This document shows, piece by piece, positions 26,887 to 35,787 of a stretch of 64,000 nucleotides of DNA. This stretch comes from Bog-473 sp036489775 (GTDB lineage Bacteria; Actinomycetota; Acidimicrobiia; Acidimicrobiales; RAAP-2): contig DASXFC010000009.1 in NCBI GenBank assembly GCA_036489775.1, positions 1 to 64,000 of the forward strand, written 5' to 3'. Position 1 is the stretch's first letter, and the number at the start of each line of letters is the position of its first letter. A program made the translations under genes and the position numbers. Under the pieces are notes generated by a model. That model was not told the origin of the DNA. It saw only the letters and a program-made list of their open reading frames with translations, and did not search any database.

Positions 26887-28901
26887 AGAAGACCCTGGCG
26901 CGGCGGCCAGGCCAGGGGAAACGACTCATGGAGGAGGGAGAGGTTCGGGTTGTAGGCCGGGTCGTTCGCGAGCCATGCACCCCACTTCTTCTGCAGGAGC
27001 CGGATGTCGCGGTCGAAGCGGACTGCATTCTCGCCGTCCCCACCACGCGAATCACCCGGATCCTCGAAATGGATGAGTTCGGCATGCGGAGTCCAGCCGA
27101 CCCGCCAGCCCACCTCGTAGAGACGTAGGCAAAAGTCGACGTCGCCGTACATCCCGGTGAACTGCGTCTCGTTGAAGCCATTCACGGCATCGAAGGCGTC
27201 CCGGCGAACAGCCATGCAGGCCCAGCTGACCGCCGATGGGCATTGCAGCAGCATCAGCCGCGCGAAGTAACCCGAAGAGAGGCTGTCGAAATGGAGCCGG
27301 TGTGGATTGCCCACGGTGCCACCGATACCCAGGACGATTCCCGCGTGCTGGATGGCCATGTCGGGATAGAGTAATTTGGCGCCGACGGCTCCGATGCCGG
27401 GGAACGAGAGGGTGCCGACCAGCTCCTCGAGCCACGAGTCGGTGAGCACCTCGATGTCATCGTGGACGAAGCACAGGACGTCGCCGCTGGCTCCGGCCGC
27501 CGCCACATTGCGCTGGGCCGGATCACTGATGTCGGCATCGTGGCGAATGATGGTCAGCCACTCGGCGTGGTCACGCAGGTACTGGCGCATGGGCGGCCGG
27601 AAGGCTCCGTCATCGAGCACGACGAGTTCAAAGTTCCGATAGGTCGATCTCGTCCTGATGCTGTCGATACACCGCGTGAAACGGGGACCCGAGCGCGGCA
27701 GGACGATGACACTGACCTTGGGCGGATCGGCTGGAAGGTTCCATTTGATCCGGTTGAAACTGCTGCCGCGAATGGTGATGGCCGTCGCCGGTAGGCCGAT
27801 GCGATCGAGGTAATCCTGCGCGACCCGTCGGGAGGCCTCGACCACATAGGGCTTGGCGGCGAGGGACGAGGCCGTTGAGTCCGGGTGGGACCGCCAGTGG
27901 TACAGCACGTGGGGTAAGTGGATCACCTGCGATGGCCGCAAGAGTTCGAGGATGCGCAAGACGAGATCCCAGTCCTGGCTGCCTTCGACACCCTCGCGGA
28001 AGCCGCCAACCTGCCTGACCAGATCAGTGCGGAGCAGGCAGAGGTGGGAGAAGTAGTTCTGTCCCAGAATCAGTAATGGATCGAAATCCGGCTTGAAGTA
28101 GGGATCGCCACGAGTTCCGTCGTCGAAGATGTGGTCCTCGTCGCTGTAGAGGATGCCCGCATCCGGCTTGGCCGCGATGGCCAGGGCGGCGACCGCCAAG
28201 GCGTGCTGGGCCAGCAGGTCGTCGTGGTCCATTAGGCAGATCCACTGACCCTGCACCAAGGAGATGGCAGAGTTTGACGAGGCCGAGATGTGTCCGTTGA
28301 CGTCCCGTCTGATCACGCGGATTCGGCTGTCGAGCTCGGTGTACTCCTCGAGGATCTTGGCCACGTGGGGTTCCGAGGAGCAGTCGTCCGAGATGCAGAG
28401 CTCCCAATTCGGGTAGAGCTGATCGCGGACGGAGTCGATGGCCTGACGCAGGAACTCTTCGGGCGCGTTGTAGACCGGGCACACGACCGAGATCAGAGGC
28501 GGATCCGAGAGGGCGGACACCGAAGCTCGGAGCCGATCGAGGACGGTGGCGTCGAGGGTGTCGTAGAGGTCGACCCATTGGGGATATCGGCTGTCGGACA
28601 TCTCCCGCTCGGTGCCTGACCACCGGCTGGAGAGGCTGGGGATGATCTCCTCGGCCGGAGAGACGGCCGAGGCGGGATTGACCGCCCTTCGCGCTCGTCG
28701 GAGTACCGAGCGCAGGCGTTGGCCGAGATCGGATTGGGCCGGTGGGTTCGTTGGTTCGGGCCCCTCGGCGGCCGTGGTCAACAGTCCAGCCAGGTGTTCC
28801 TGGTTCCTCAGCGCGCTTTCGAGGAACTCGATATCTGCCTCAGCGGCCATGAGCCGCTTCAGCAGGTCCTCGTCGCCCGTGCCCCTTTGCTGGTCACTCA
28901 C
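26883..28901 (-). CDS. Glycosyltransferase with two GT2 domains
   Basis: The 672-residue protein has an N-terminal coiled-coil-like region (residues 5-45), a first GT-A domain (about 133-330; ISVVCPVYNAPEEFL, ISDDCSSE, MDHDDLLA) and a second (about 393-620; VSVIVLP, VVLDDGA, FVHDDIEVL, GDVDFCLRLYEVGW). Such tandem GT2 proteins extend rhamnan or O-antigen-like chains. No membrane segment is visible, so it acts on the cytoplasmic face. It is last in the glycan operon and closely related in plan to the protein at 32265-34061. Confidence 0.9.
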   Translation of the reverse strand: MSDQQRGTGDEDLLKRLMAAEADIEFLESALRNQEHLAGLLTTAAEGPEPTNPPAQSDLGQRLRSVLRRARRAVNPASAVSPAEEIIPSLSSRWSGTEREMSDSRYPQWVDLYDTLDATVLDRLRASVSALSDPPLISVVCPVYNAPEEFLRQAIDSVRDQLYPNWELCISDDCSSEPHVAKILEEYTELDSRIRVIRRDVNGHISASSNSAISLVQGQWICLMDHDDLLAQHALAVAALAIAAKPDAGILYSDEDHIFDDGTRGDPYFKPDFDPLLILGQNYFSHLCLLRTDLVRQVGGFREGVEGSQDWDLVLRILELLRPSQVIHLPHVLYHWRSHPDSTASSLAAKPYVVEASRRVAQDYLDRIGLPATAITIRGSSFNRIKWNLPADPPKVSVIVLPRSGPRFTRCIDSIRTRSTYRNFELVVLDDGAFRPPMRQYLRDHAEWLTIIRHDADISDPAQRNVAAAGASGDVLCFVHDDIEVLTDSWLEELVGTLSFPGIGAVGAKLLYPDMAIQHAGIVLGIGGTVGNPHRLHFDSLSSGYFARLMLLQCPSAVSWACMAVRRDAFDAVNGFNETQFTGMYGDVDFCLRLYEVGWRVGWTPHAELIHFEDPGDSRGGDGENAVRFDRDIRLLQKKWGAWLANDPAYNPNLSLLHESFPLAWPPRQGLL

Positions 28902-28958
28902 GGTCGAGACACCGGCTGACCTGGCCCAACACAGGTCAAACGTTAGTCCGTGGGGTTG

Positions 28959-30044
28959 CTAACTCGATTCGTAGGCCTCGATGTCGGACAGACAGACCTT
29001 GCGCATCTCAGTTGAGGGCGCTTCGTAGTAGGTGCGATACCAGGCCACGGTGCGCCGCACGGTCTCGTCAAAATCCCATCTCGGTCGCCAACCAAGGAGG
29101 GTGACCGCCTTGTCGATCGAAATTCTGAGTGTCTTCGCTTCAAGGTGGGGCGCCATGCCGGCTTCGGATTCCCAGCGTCCTGATCCCCACTGGTCGACGA
29201 CGGCGTCAGCCAACGCCGCCACGCTGGCTTCCGCGGTGGCCAGTGGCCCGAAGTTCCAGGCTTGGGCCCAGGCGTGGGGGTCGTCGCCGAGCAGGTGCGA
29301 GGCCAGAGAGAGATAGCCGGAGAGGGGTTCGAGCACATGCTGCCAGGGACGGGTCGAAGCGGGGTTGCGAACGATCAAGGGCTGGCCGGCCGCCAGAGCG
29401 CGGACCGCGTCGGGGACGATGCGGTCGTCAGCCCAGTCGCCCCCGCCGATCACGTTGCCCGCTCGCACAGAGGCCAACCGAATGCCTGGGTCAGCGCTCC
29501 GCTCGTGGGAGAAGTACGAAGCGCGATAGGCCTCGACCACGAGCTCCGCTCCCGCCTTACTGGCGCTATATGGATCAGAGCCGCCCAAGGGGTCGGACTC
29601 CCGCAAACCCCAGACGTCCCCGTCGTTCCGGTAGCACTTGTCGCTGGTGATGACGAGCACGGCGCAGGGCTGATCGAGTTCCCGGACGGCTTCGAGCAGG
29701 TTGAGCGTGCCCATGACGTTGACGTCAAACGTCTCGCGTGGTGCTCGCAAACTGGCCAGCACGATGGGTTGCGCGGCCAGATGGAACACGACATCGGGCT
29801 TGGCCCGCCCGATGGCCTGCACCAATCGGTCGCTGTCGCGGACGTCGGCCCGGACGTCATCAACCAGCAGATCGCCGATACCTGACACCGTGAAGTTGCT
29901 TATGGAAGACGGTGGGTCGAGGGCGTAGCCAGACACGTTGGCCCCGAGTTGATGAAGCCACAGGGCCAGCCATGAGCCTTTGAAACCAGTGTGCCCAGTG
30001 AGGAAGACCGATTTCCCGGCGAGTGAGGGCCAAGCGCTCTGCAT
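28959..30044 (-). CDS. rfbG: CDP-glucose 4,6-dehydratase
   Basis: The 361-residue extended SDR has the nucleotide loop TGHTGFKGSWLALWL, typical of RfbG, the active-site YSASKAGAEL (YxxxK) and ITSDKCY. It converts CDP-glucose to CDP-4-keto-6-deoxyglucose, the entry to CDP-3,6-dideoxyhexoses and related sugars. It follows rfbF, which supplies the substrate. No rfbH or dideoxy-sugar reductase is in the window, so the final sugar is unknown. Confidence 0.95.
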   Translation of the reverse strand: MQSAWPSLAGKSVFLTGHTGFKGSWLALWLHQLGANVSGYALDPPSSISNFTVSGIGDLLVDDVRADVRDSDRLVQAIGRAKPDVVFHLAAQPIVLASLRAPRETFDVNVMGTLNLLEAVRELDQPCAVLVITSDKCYRNDGDVWGLRESDPLGGSDPYSASKAGAELVVEAYRASYFSHERSADPGIRLASVRAGNVIGGGDWADDRIVPDAVRALAAGQPLIVRNPASTRPWQHVLEPLSGYLSLASHLLGDDPHAWAQAWNFGPLATAEASVAALADAVVDQWGSGRWESEAGMAPHLEAKTLRISIDKAVTLLGWRPRWDFDETVRRTVAWYRTYYEAPSTEMRKVCLSDIEAYESS

Positions 30045-30063
30045 GAGACTGAAATCCTAAGGC

Positions 30064-30082
30064 CTCCTCCCCTTTGGAGGGG
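30064..30082 (-). other. Intercistronic hairpin between rfbF and rfbG
   Basis: CCTCC, loop CCTTT, and GGAGG plus two outer pairs (one G-U) directly follow the rfbF stop. On the mRNA the GGGGAGGAGG tract, which could look like a ribosome-binding site, is folded into the stem. It may tune rfbG expression or protect the upstream mRNA. Confidence 0.35.
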
Positions 30083-30850
30083 CTACCAGATCTTCCAGGG
30101 CGCGGAACCGCTCGACCAGAGCTCTTCGAGGAGTTGTAGTTCCCTGATGGTGTCGACGGGCTGGAAGAATCCATCGTGCCGGTAGACGGTGAGCCGGTCG
30201 GATCTGGCCAAGGTCCCAAGGGTGCCCTGCTCGAACACGGTGTGGTCACCTTCGATCTCGTCGAGGACGCCGGGAGAGAGGACGAAGAAGCCGCCGTTGA
30301 TCCAGGCTCCATCGCCGTGGGGCTTCTCGAGAAAGGCGGTGGCACGGTCGCCCTCGATGTCGATGGCACCGAAACGGCCCGGCGGTTGCACCGCCGTCAC
30401 CGTGGCTGGGCGGCCACCTGCTCGATGTTGTTGAAGCAATGCCGAGATATTGACGTCGGCCACACCGTCCCCGTAGGTGCAGCAGAAATCCTCACCGTCC
30501 ACATACGGCGCGATGCGCTTGAGGCGACCGCCGGTCTGTGTGTCCAGTCCGGTATCAACCAAGCTGATCCGCCACGGTTCGGTCGCCGTCTGGTGGACTT
30601 CCATCGAGTTCTCACGGAGGTCGAACGTGATGTCAGAGGTATGCAGGAAGTAGTTGGCGAAGTACTCCTTGATCACGTACCCCTTGTAGCCACAGCAGAT
30701 GATGAAGTCCGTGATCCCGTGAGCGGCGTAGATGTGGCAGATGTGCCAGAGCAAAGGTCGACCACCGACCTCCACCATCGGCTTTGGTCGCAACGTCGTC
30801 TCTTCGGTCAAGCGAGTGCCGCGACCTCCGGCCAGTATCACGGCCTTCAC
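30083..30850 (-). CDS. rfbF: Glucose-1-phosphate cytidylyltransferase
   Basis: The 255-residue nucleotidyltransferase has KAVILAGGRGTRLTEETTLRPKPMVEVGG, the CDP-glucose synthase signature, then GYKGYVIKEYFANYFLH and VDTIRELQLLEELW at the C-terminus. It makes CDP-glucose from CTP and glucose 1-phosphate, the first step of the CDP-deoxysugar pathway. It is 38 bp upstream of rfbG. Confidence 0.96.
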   Translation of the reverse strand: MKAVILAGGRGTRLTEETTLRPKPMVEVGGRPLLWHICHIYAAHGITDFIICCGYKGYVIKEYFANYFLHTSDITFDLRENSMEVHQTATEPWRISLVDTGLDTQTGGRLKRIAPYVDGEDFCCTYGDGVADVNISALLQQHRAGGRPATVTAVQPPGRFGAIDIEGDRATAFLEKPHGDGAWINGGFFVLSPGVLDEIEGDHTVFEQGTLGTLARSDRLTVYRHDGFFQPVDTIRELQLLEELWSSGSAPWKIW

Positions 30851-30941
30851 GTCGCTACCTCCCTTTCTTGGCCGATGGGCTCGCTGGAGATTACCGGCAT
30901 TTGTGAGCGGTTCTTCCTATGGAGAGCCGAGGCTCGTCGCT

Positions 30942-31928
30942 TTAGGCGAACAACTCCTGGTTGACGCGCTCGGTAAAGCGGTCGCTGTCCCCGAAGTGGT
31001 GATCAGCGTATTGCCGTCCCCGGGCACCGAGCTCGGCCAGGACGGGAGTCCTTTCCAGCTGGCGAACGAGGTCAGGATAGTCATCGAAACAGATCACGCC
31101 GCCCGAGGCGACCCAGCAGGCGGCCGCGCTCGACGCCGGTACTGCCGCCGGCGTCCCGAAGCGCAGTGATTCAATGCACTCCCTCCCGATGACCGGGCCA
31201 GGCGAGAGGTCGACGGTGAGCCGGGCGTGCGCCATCAGACGCCACAGATCGGTGCGTGTATCGACGGCGACGTTGCCCCGGAGGGCTCGGCCCTTCCACG
31301 CCGAGGCTTGCGCACCCTCGACGACTACGACGTAGTCGTCGTGAAAGGCCGCCGTCAGCCAGGCCACGCCGTCGGTGGGCGGCGCCGGATCGGGCCGGCC
31401 GGCCCGGTCGGTCAGCACTAAGAAATAATCGGTGAACCCGAACCCGCTGTGCCGGTGCTCGGCGGCCATCGGGTTCACCGGTACTTCGATCCCTATGAAG
31501 TCCGGGCGCGCCACAGTGGGCCTCAGCGGCAAGGCAGCGGGATCATCCGGCATTTGTGGCAGCACGGGGCGGGTGGGGCGCCGTTGCAGCCGGCGCAGCA
31601 AGGCGGCGGGGGCGGCGCCGATCTGATCGATGACCACGGTGGAGTTGGCCGGCACGTCATCGGGCCAGATCAGGTGATCGTCATCGGGCCACTCGCCGGC
31701 AGACGAGGGTCCCAGGCCAACGACGTCAAAGGCACCATCAGGGGTGCGCCCCTCCCGGCCTGGTGCGGCCACCATGACCTGGGCCGATCGGGAGCCGGCG
31801 CCGGCCAGCGACCGTATGACGAAGCTCACTTCCGAGCCTTCGTCGAACCAGTTGCTGCTCAGGAAAAGCGCGGCCGGTTTCGGCGCGGACTTAGGCACGG
31901 TCCGTCGTGCCTTGGCCTGCGACGTCAC
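30942..31928 (-). CDS. Putative GT-B glycosyltransferase
   Basis: The 328-residue protein has a Rossmann-like start (ALFLSSNWFDEGSEVSFVIRSLAGAG) and a C-terminal half with LMAHARLTVDLSPGPVIGRECIESLRFGTPAAVP and ARGRQYADHHFGD, the layout of the GT4 donor domain (E-x7-E region). The middle is divergent, so the assignment is moderate. The GTG start used here overlaps the preceding gene by 38 bp; a GTG at 31898 would reduce this to 8 bp. It sits between GT2 and CDP-sugar genes and probably adds one residue of the surface glycan. Confidence 0.7.
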   Translation of the reverse strand: MTSQAKARRTVPKSAPKPAALFLSSNWFDEGSEVSFVIRSLAGAGSRSAQVMVAAPGREGRTPDGAFDVVGLGPSSAGEWPDDDHLIWPDDVPANSTVVIDQIGAAPAALLRRLQRRPTRPVLPQMPDDPAALPLRPTVARPDFIGIEVPVNPMAAEHRHSGFGFTDYFLVLTDRAGRPDPAPPTDGVAWLTAAFHDDYVVVVEGAQASAWKGRALRGNVAVDTRTDLWRLMAHARLTVDLSPGPVIGRECIESLRFGTPAAVPASSAAACWVASGGVICFDDYPDLVRQLERTPVLAELGARGRQYADHHFGDSDRFTERVNQELFA

Positions 31929-32268
31929 GCTGCAGCCCAGCCACGGCGGCCTGCAGGCGTGTCACTTCTTGTCCAAGGATCCCAGTCAGTTCCGAAGTGA
32001 TGGTCTCGAGGGCGGCCACCCGTCCATTCAGCTCGTCGCATCGTTCAGCCAGCGCGTCCACGGCCCGGATCAAGTCCCCGACGATGTCGGGATCTGAGTG
32101 CCACAACGTCCGCCGGATGGCTCGGCGCCAACGGCTCATGGGGGCGCTCTGCAGGGCGCTCCAGCCGGTATGCAGACGCGTGACCAGTTCGCCTGAGCGA
32201 ATCGGCGGAAGCGGCTCGGGCGACTCGGCCGGTCGCGACAGCATGGCGGGAGGGGGTGGTTCAGTCAT
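31891..32268 (-). CDS. Small coiled-coil protein in the glycan operon
   Basis: I chose the ATG at 32268, which overlaps the upstream GT2 stop as ATGA. The 125-residue product has a Pro-rich N-terminus, a basic stretch (MSRWRRAIRRTLW) and a long amphipathic helix with leucine heptads (about residues 62-118, ERCDELNGRVAALETI). No signal peptide or enzyme motif is visible. Similar coiled coils form the N-termini of polysaccharide glycosyltransferases, so it may be a detached assembly module; this is inference. Confidence 0.65.
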   Translation of the reverse strand: MTEPPPPAMLSRPAESPEPLPPIRSGELVTRLHTGWSALQSAPMSRWRRAIRRTLWHSDPDIVGDLIRAVDALAERCDELNGRVAALETITSELTGILGQEVTRLQAAVAGLQRDVAGQGTTDRA

Positions 32269-34061
32269 TCGGGTCGGGTTAGGTTCGCACGCCACTGACG
32301 CCACCACTCCGATTCTCCGGGATCGCGCAAAGCGCAAGACGAGTCTAACCGTGAGAGGGCTGGATTCAGGAAGGGGTCTCCGCTGATGAGAGATTCACTC
32401 CACCGGTCCAGGAAGGCGACGATGTCACGGACATCCCCGGCGGTACCGCGACTCGGAGACTCGTGGTGGATGAGCTCTGCCGATGCCTCATAGATGACGC
32501 GGAGTCCCACCCGCTGTGCGCGCAGGCAGTAGTCGACGTCGTTGAGGTCCACCCCGAGGGTCTCGTCGAAGCCGCCCAGTTCGTCGAAGACTTCTCGGCG
32601 GGTCATGAGGCACGCCCCGGTGACCGCAGCGCACTCTCGCGTGAGGGCGGCCATGCCCAGATAGCCGGGAAGGTGTTCCTCGAGGCCCACGAAGAGGTGG
32701 CCGGCAGCCCCACCGAGTCCGACCACCACGCCGCAGTGCTGCAACCGGCGATCGGGATAGAGAAGGCGGGCACCCACCGCGGCCACGTTGGCCCGCATGG
32801 CCTGACCGGCCAAGGCACCGAGCCACCCGGAACGGATGGCCTCGACGTCATTGTTGAGGAAGAGAAGGAGCTCACCTTTGGCCGCGCCGGCGGCCTGGTT
32901 GTTCAAGGCCGCCCAATTGAAGGGCCGGTCATCCCTGGTGATGTGCACGTCCGGACGAACAGCCAGGCGGTCCAGGAGCGTGGCCGTTTCGGGTTGCGTC
33001 GATCCGTTGTCGACGAGCAGATACTCGAGGTCTATGCCGTCGCAGGTGGCGTCGACCGACTCCACGCAGCTCCGAAGGAACTGCGGCTGATCCCGAAAGG
33101 GGATGATTGCACTGACCGTCGGTGACCCGCTGACGGCACGGGCGATTCGATAGGTATGTCGGAAAGCGCCCGGCGTGACCGAACCGGGGGTTTCTTCCCG
33201 TGCCAGCGCGGCGATCACGTGGTCGGCATTGGTGCTGAGTGAGGTCAGGTCGTCGGTGGGAGCCGACCGGTGGCATAGGACGGCGGGGACGTGCACGATG
33301 GCCTCGGCCACGCCGGCTGCTCGCAGCATGAGGTCGTGTTCGAAGTGGGGAGTTCCCGCGGTGGCTGGCGGCAATCGTGAGATCACTCCGGCGCTCAGCG
33401 CCACCGGGCGCCCGGTGTACCACGAGTGCAGCAAGAACTCAGGCGAGAATTGTGGCTTCAATCGTGGCGCGGTGTGGGCATCGTCGGGACCGACGAGATC
33501 CTCGTCCCCATAGACGACCGCTCCGGGTTGCAGGGTTCCCGCCAGTCGACTCACCGCGCTCGGGGCCCACCGATCACCGGGAAAGATCAACCCGATGTCC
33601 GATTCGGGCAGCTCCGCCACCGCCCGGTCGAACATGGCCGCCAACGGTTCAGGGCTCTCGATGGTGATGACCCGGGTGCGCTGGCTGGATCGCCGCACTC
33701 CTGACACGGCCAGCATCGAAGTGACGCTGGCCTGCCAGTTCCGATCGACCACGATGAGCAGGGACCATCCCGAGCTCGACTGGCGCTGGAGGCTCTGGAA
33801 GGACGCCACTACCGGCGGCAACGGCTCGCCGTCGACCAGCATGACCAGGCCGAGTGGGCGCTGCGGCGCCGGCGGTGGACTGGGGAGCGCCTCGACGCGA
33901 CGAATCCAGGCGTCGTAGGCGCTCGGATCTTCAGCCACATCGGGCCGGAGGGGCGGCAGCGCACGGGGGGCGAAGAGCAGCCGATCCACGTCGTGCAATC
34001 TATCGGCGGGCCCCGGGGCTGGTCCCAGGCGCGTTGGCGCTGGCCAGGGCGAACCTGTCAC
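32265..34061 (-). CDS. Glycosyltransferase with tandem GT2 domains
   Basis: The 598-residue protein has a degenerate first GT-A domain (about residues 70-220; GLVMLVDGEPLPPVVAS, VVYGDEDLV) and a good second domain (about 315-560; VSAIIPFRDQPQFLRSCVES, LLVDNGS, LFLNNDVEAI, DLNDVDYCLRAQRVG). It is first in the six-gene glycan operon, divergent from the aminotransferase 9 bp away. The start may lie further in, for example the GTG at 33989 (VDRLLFAPRAL). The product probably polymerises a surface polysaccharide. Confidence 0.87.
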   Translation of the reverse strand: MTGSPWPAPTRLGPAPGPADRLHDVDRLLFAPRALPPLRPDVAEDPSAYDAWIRRVEALPSPPPAPQRPLGLVMLVDGEPLPPVVASFQSLQRQSSSGWSLLIVVDRNWQASVTSMLAVSGVRRSSQRTRVITIESPEPLAAMFDRAVAELPESDIGLIFPGDRWAPSAVSRLAGTLQPGAVVYGDEDLVGPDDAHTAPRLKPQFSPEFLLHSWYTGRPVALSAGVISRLPPATAGTPHFEHDLMLRAAGVAEAIVHVPAVLCHRSAPTDDLTSLSTNADHVIAALAREETPGSVTPGAFRHTYRIARAVSGSPTVSAIIPFRDQPQFLRSCVESVDATCDGIDLEYLLVDNGSTQPETATLLDRLAVRPDVHITRDDRPFNWAALNNQAAGAAKGELLLFLNNDVEAIRSGWLGALAGQAMRANVAAVGARLLYPDRRLQHCGVVVGLGGAAGHLFVGLEEHLPGYLGMAALTRECAAVTGACLMTRREVFDELGGFDETLGVDLNDVDYCLRAQRVGLRVIYEASAELIHHESPSRGTAGDVRDIVAFLDRWSESLISGDPFLNPALSRLDSSCALRDPGESEWWRQWRANLTRPE

Positions 34062-34070
34062 GATGCGCCG

Positions 34071-35168
34071 GTGACGATCTCAGACCGTCTCCTGATGGGG
34101 CCCGGTCCATCCAACCCCTATCCAGAGGTCACCCTCGCCCTGGCGGCGCCCGTGCTCGGGCACCTCGACCCCGAGTTCCTGGCGTTGCTCGACGCCACCA
34201 ATGACCGTCTGCGCCAGGTCTTCGCCACGGCGAGTGCGCTGACCCTCCCGATCAGCGGCACCGGCTCGGCCGGCATGGAGGCGGCCTTCGTCAATTTCGT
34301 TCGTCCCGGAGATCCGGTCGTGGTCGGGGTGAACGGAGTGTTCGGGGAGCGCATGTGTGAAGTGGCCAGTCGTCACGGCGCCCAGGTGATCCGGGTCGAT
34401 GCGCCGTGGGGTAACCCACTCGATCCGGACCAGGTCTTGGGCGCACATCCGAATCCCGCACTCATCGCGCTGGTGCACGCCGAAACCTCGACGGGGGTGC
34501 GCAACGACGTGGCGGCCGTCGGCGCCGGCAAGGGTGAAGCTCTTTTGGTGGCCGACACCGTCACCTCGCTCGCCGGCATCGAGGTCGACATCGACAACTG
34601 GAAGGTCGATATCGCGTACAGCGGAACGCAGAAGTGTCTCGGGGTACCGCCGGGACTGGCGCCTCTGACCGTGTCCGATCGCGCCCGCCAAAGACTGGTG
34701 GAGCGGCCTTCGAGCTGGTACCTCGATCTCAACTTGCTGTCCCGGTACGTCGAGGGTGGCGAAGGCGGCCGGGTGTATCACCACACGGCTCCGGTGACCA
34801 TGATCGGCGCCCTGCACGCCGGACTCGGTGCCGTTCTCGACGAGGGTTTGGATGCGGTCCAGGAGCGTCACGCCGCCTGTGGCCGGATGCTGCAGCAAGG
34901 GCTGGAGGGTTTGGGCCTCACGCTGTTCGCCCAGCCAGAGTGCCGCCTGCCCCAGCTCACCACGGTGTCCGTTCCCGATGATCTGCCCAAGGACATGGGT
35001 GAGGCCGATGTCCGCCGGGCGTTGCTGACGCGTTACGGGATCGAGATCGGAGCCGGAGCGGGCCAGCTGGCCGGGCGGGTCTGGCGGATCGGATGTATGG
35101 GCCACACGGCGCGGCCCCGCAACGTCCTCACGCTGCTCGCCGCCTTGGCTGAGGTGCTCGAGCGGTGA
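34071..35168 (+). CDS. Class V PLP aminotransferase (alanine-glyoxylate/serine-pyruvate type)
   Basis: I chose the GTG at 34071 (VTISDRLLMGPGPSNPYPEV), giving 365 residues; the upstream extension is not family-like. Family signatures are LMGPGPSN, SGTGSAGMEAAFVN, HAETSTGVRND, VADTVTSLAG and the PLP lysine in YSGTQKCLG. The enzyme transfers an amino group between alanine or serine and glyoxylate. Its stop overlaps the GNAT gene start as GTGA. Confidence 0.93.
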   Translation: MTISDRLLMGPGPSNPYPEVTLALAAPVLGHLDPEFLALLDATNDRLRQVFATASALTLPISGTGSAGMEAAFVNFVRPGDPVVVGVNGVFGERMCEVASRHGAQVIRVDAPWGNPLDPDQVLGAHPNPALIALVHAETSTGVRNDVAAVGAGKGEALLVADTVTSLAGIEVDIDNWKVDIAYSGTQKCLGVPPGLAPLTVSDRARQRLVERPSSWYLDLNLLSRYVEGGEGGRVYHHTAPVTMIGALHAGLGAVLDEGLDAVQERHAACGRMLQQGLEGLGLTLFAQPECRLPQLTTVSVPDDLPKDMGEADVRRALLTRYGIEIGAGAGQLAGRVWRIGCMGHTARPRNVLTLLAALAEVLER

Positions 35169-35785
35169 GTGCGGCCCGGGCCCTCCGCCATTCCCCCTTG
35201 CAGCTCCGCGGCCACCGGGTGCTGTTGCGGTCCTTGACCGAGAGCGACTTCGATGATTGGCATGAAGTTCGCACGCGTTGTGCCGACTGGCTGTTGCGCT
35301 GGGAGCCGAGGCCCAAGGGTGCCCCGCCGCCCTCAGAGGACCGTCCCAGCTTTGCCGCCCGCTGCGGCATTCGCGAGCGCGAACGCCATTTGGGCACGGG
35401 CTACGGATTCGGGATCTTCGTCGGCGAGCGCTTCGCCGGCGAGGTGACGTTGAGTTCGATCCAGCGTGGGCCATTCCAGAGTGCCTATATCGGTTACTGG
35501 ATCGACGAGGCGCTGGCCGGGCGGGGATTCGTGCCCGAGGCGGTGGTGGTGACCCTCCGCTTCGCCTTCGAGGCGATTGCCCTGCACCGAGTGGAGATCT
35601 CGATCATTCCCCGCAATGCCTCCAGCCGGCGAGTGGTCGAGAAGCTCGGCATCCGCCAGGAGGGCATCGCCCAGCGTTTCCTCGAGATCGATGGGGCCTG
35701 GGAGGACCATGTGCGCTACGCCATCACCTCCGAAGAGTGGGCGGCACGCGAGGCCGACCTGGTCGCCGAATGGCTGGAGGACTGA
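35165..35785 (+). CDS. GNAT N-acetyltransferase, RimJ/RimL type
   Basis: The 206-residue protein has the RimJ-like start (LRGHRVLLRSLTESDFDDWHEVR), the acetyl-CoA loop region YIGYWIDEALAGRGFVPEAVV and HRVEISIIPRNASSRRVVEKLG. RimJ enzymes acetylate the N-terminus of ribosomal proteins, and relatives modify small molecules. It is coupled to the aminotransferase, which may hint at an amino-metabolite substrate. Confidence 0.9.
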   Translation: MSAARALRHSPLQLRGHRVLLRSLTESDFDDWHEVRTRCADWLLRWEPRPKGAPPPSEDRPSFAARCGIRERERHLGTGYGFGIFVGERFAGEVTLSSIQRGPFQSAYIGYWIDEALAGRGFVPEAVVVTLRFAFEAIALHRVEISIIPRNASSRRVVEKLGIRQEGIAQRFLEIDGAWEDHVRYAITSEEWAAREADLVAEWLED

Positions 35786-35787
35786 GG

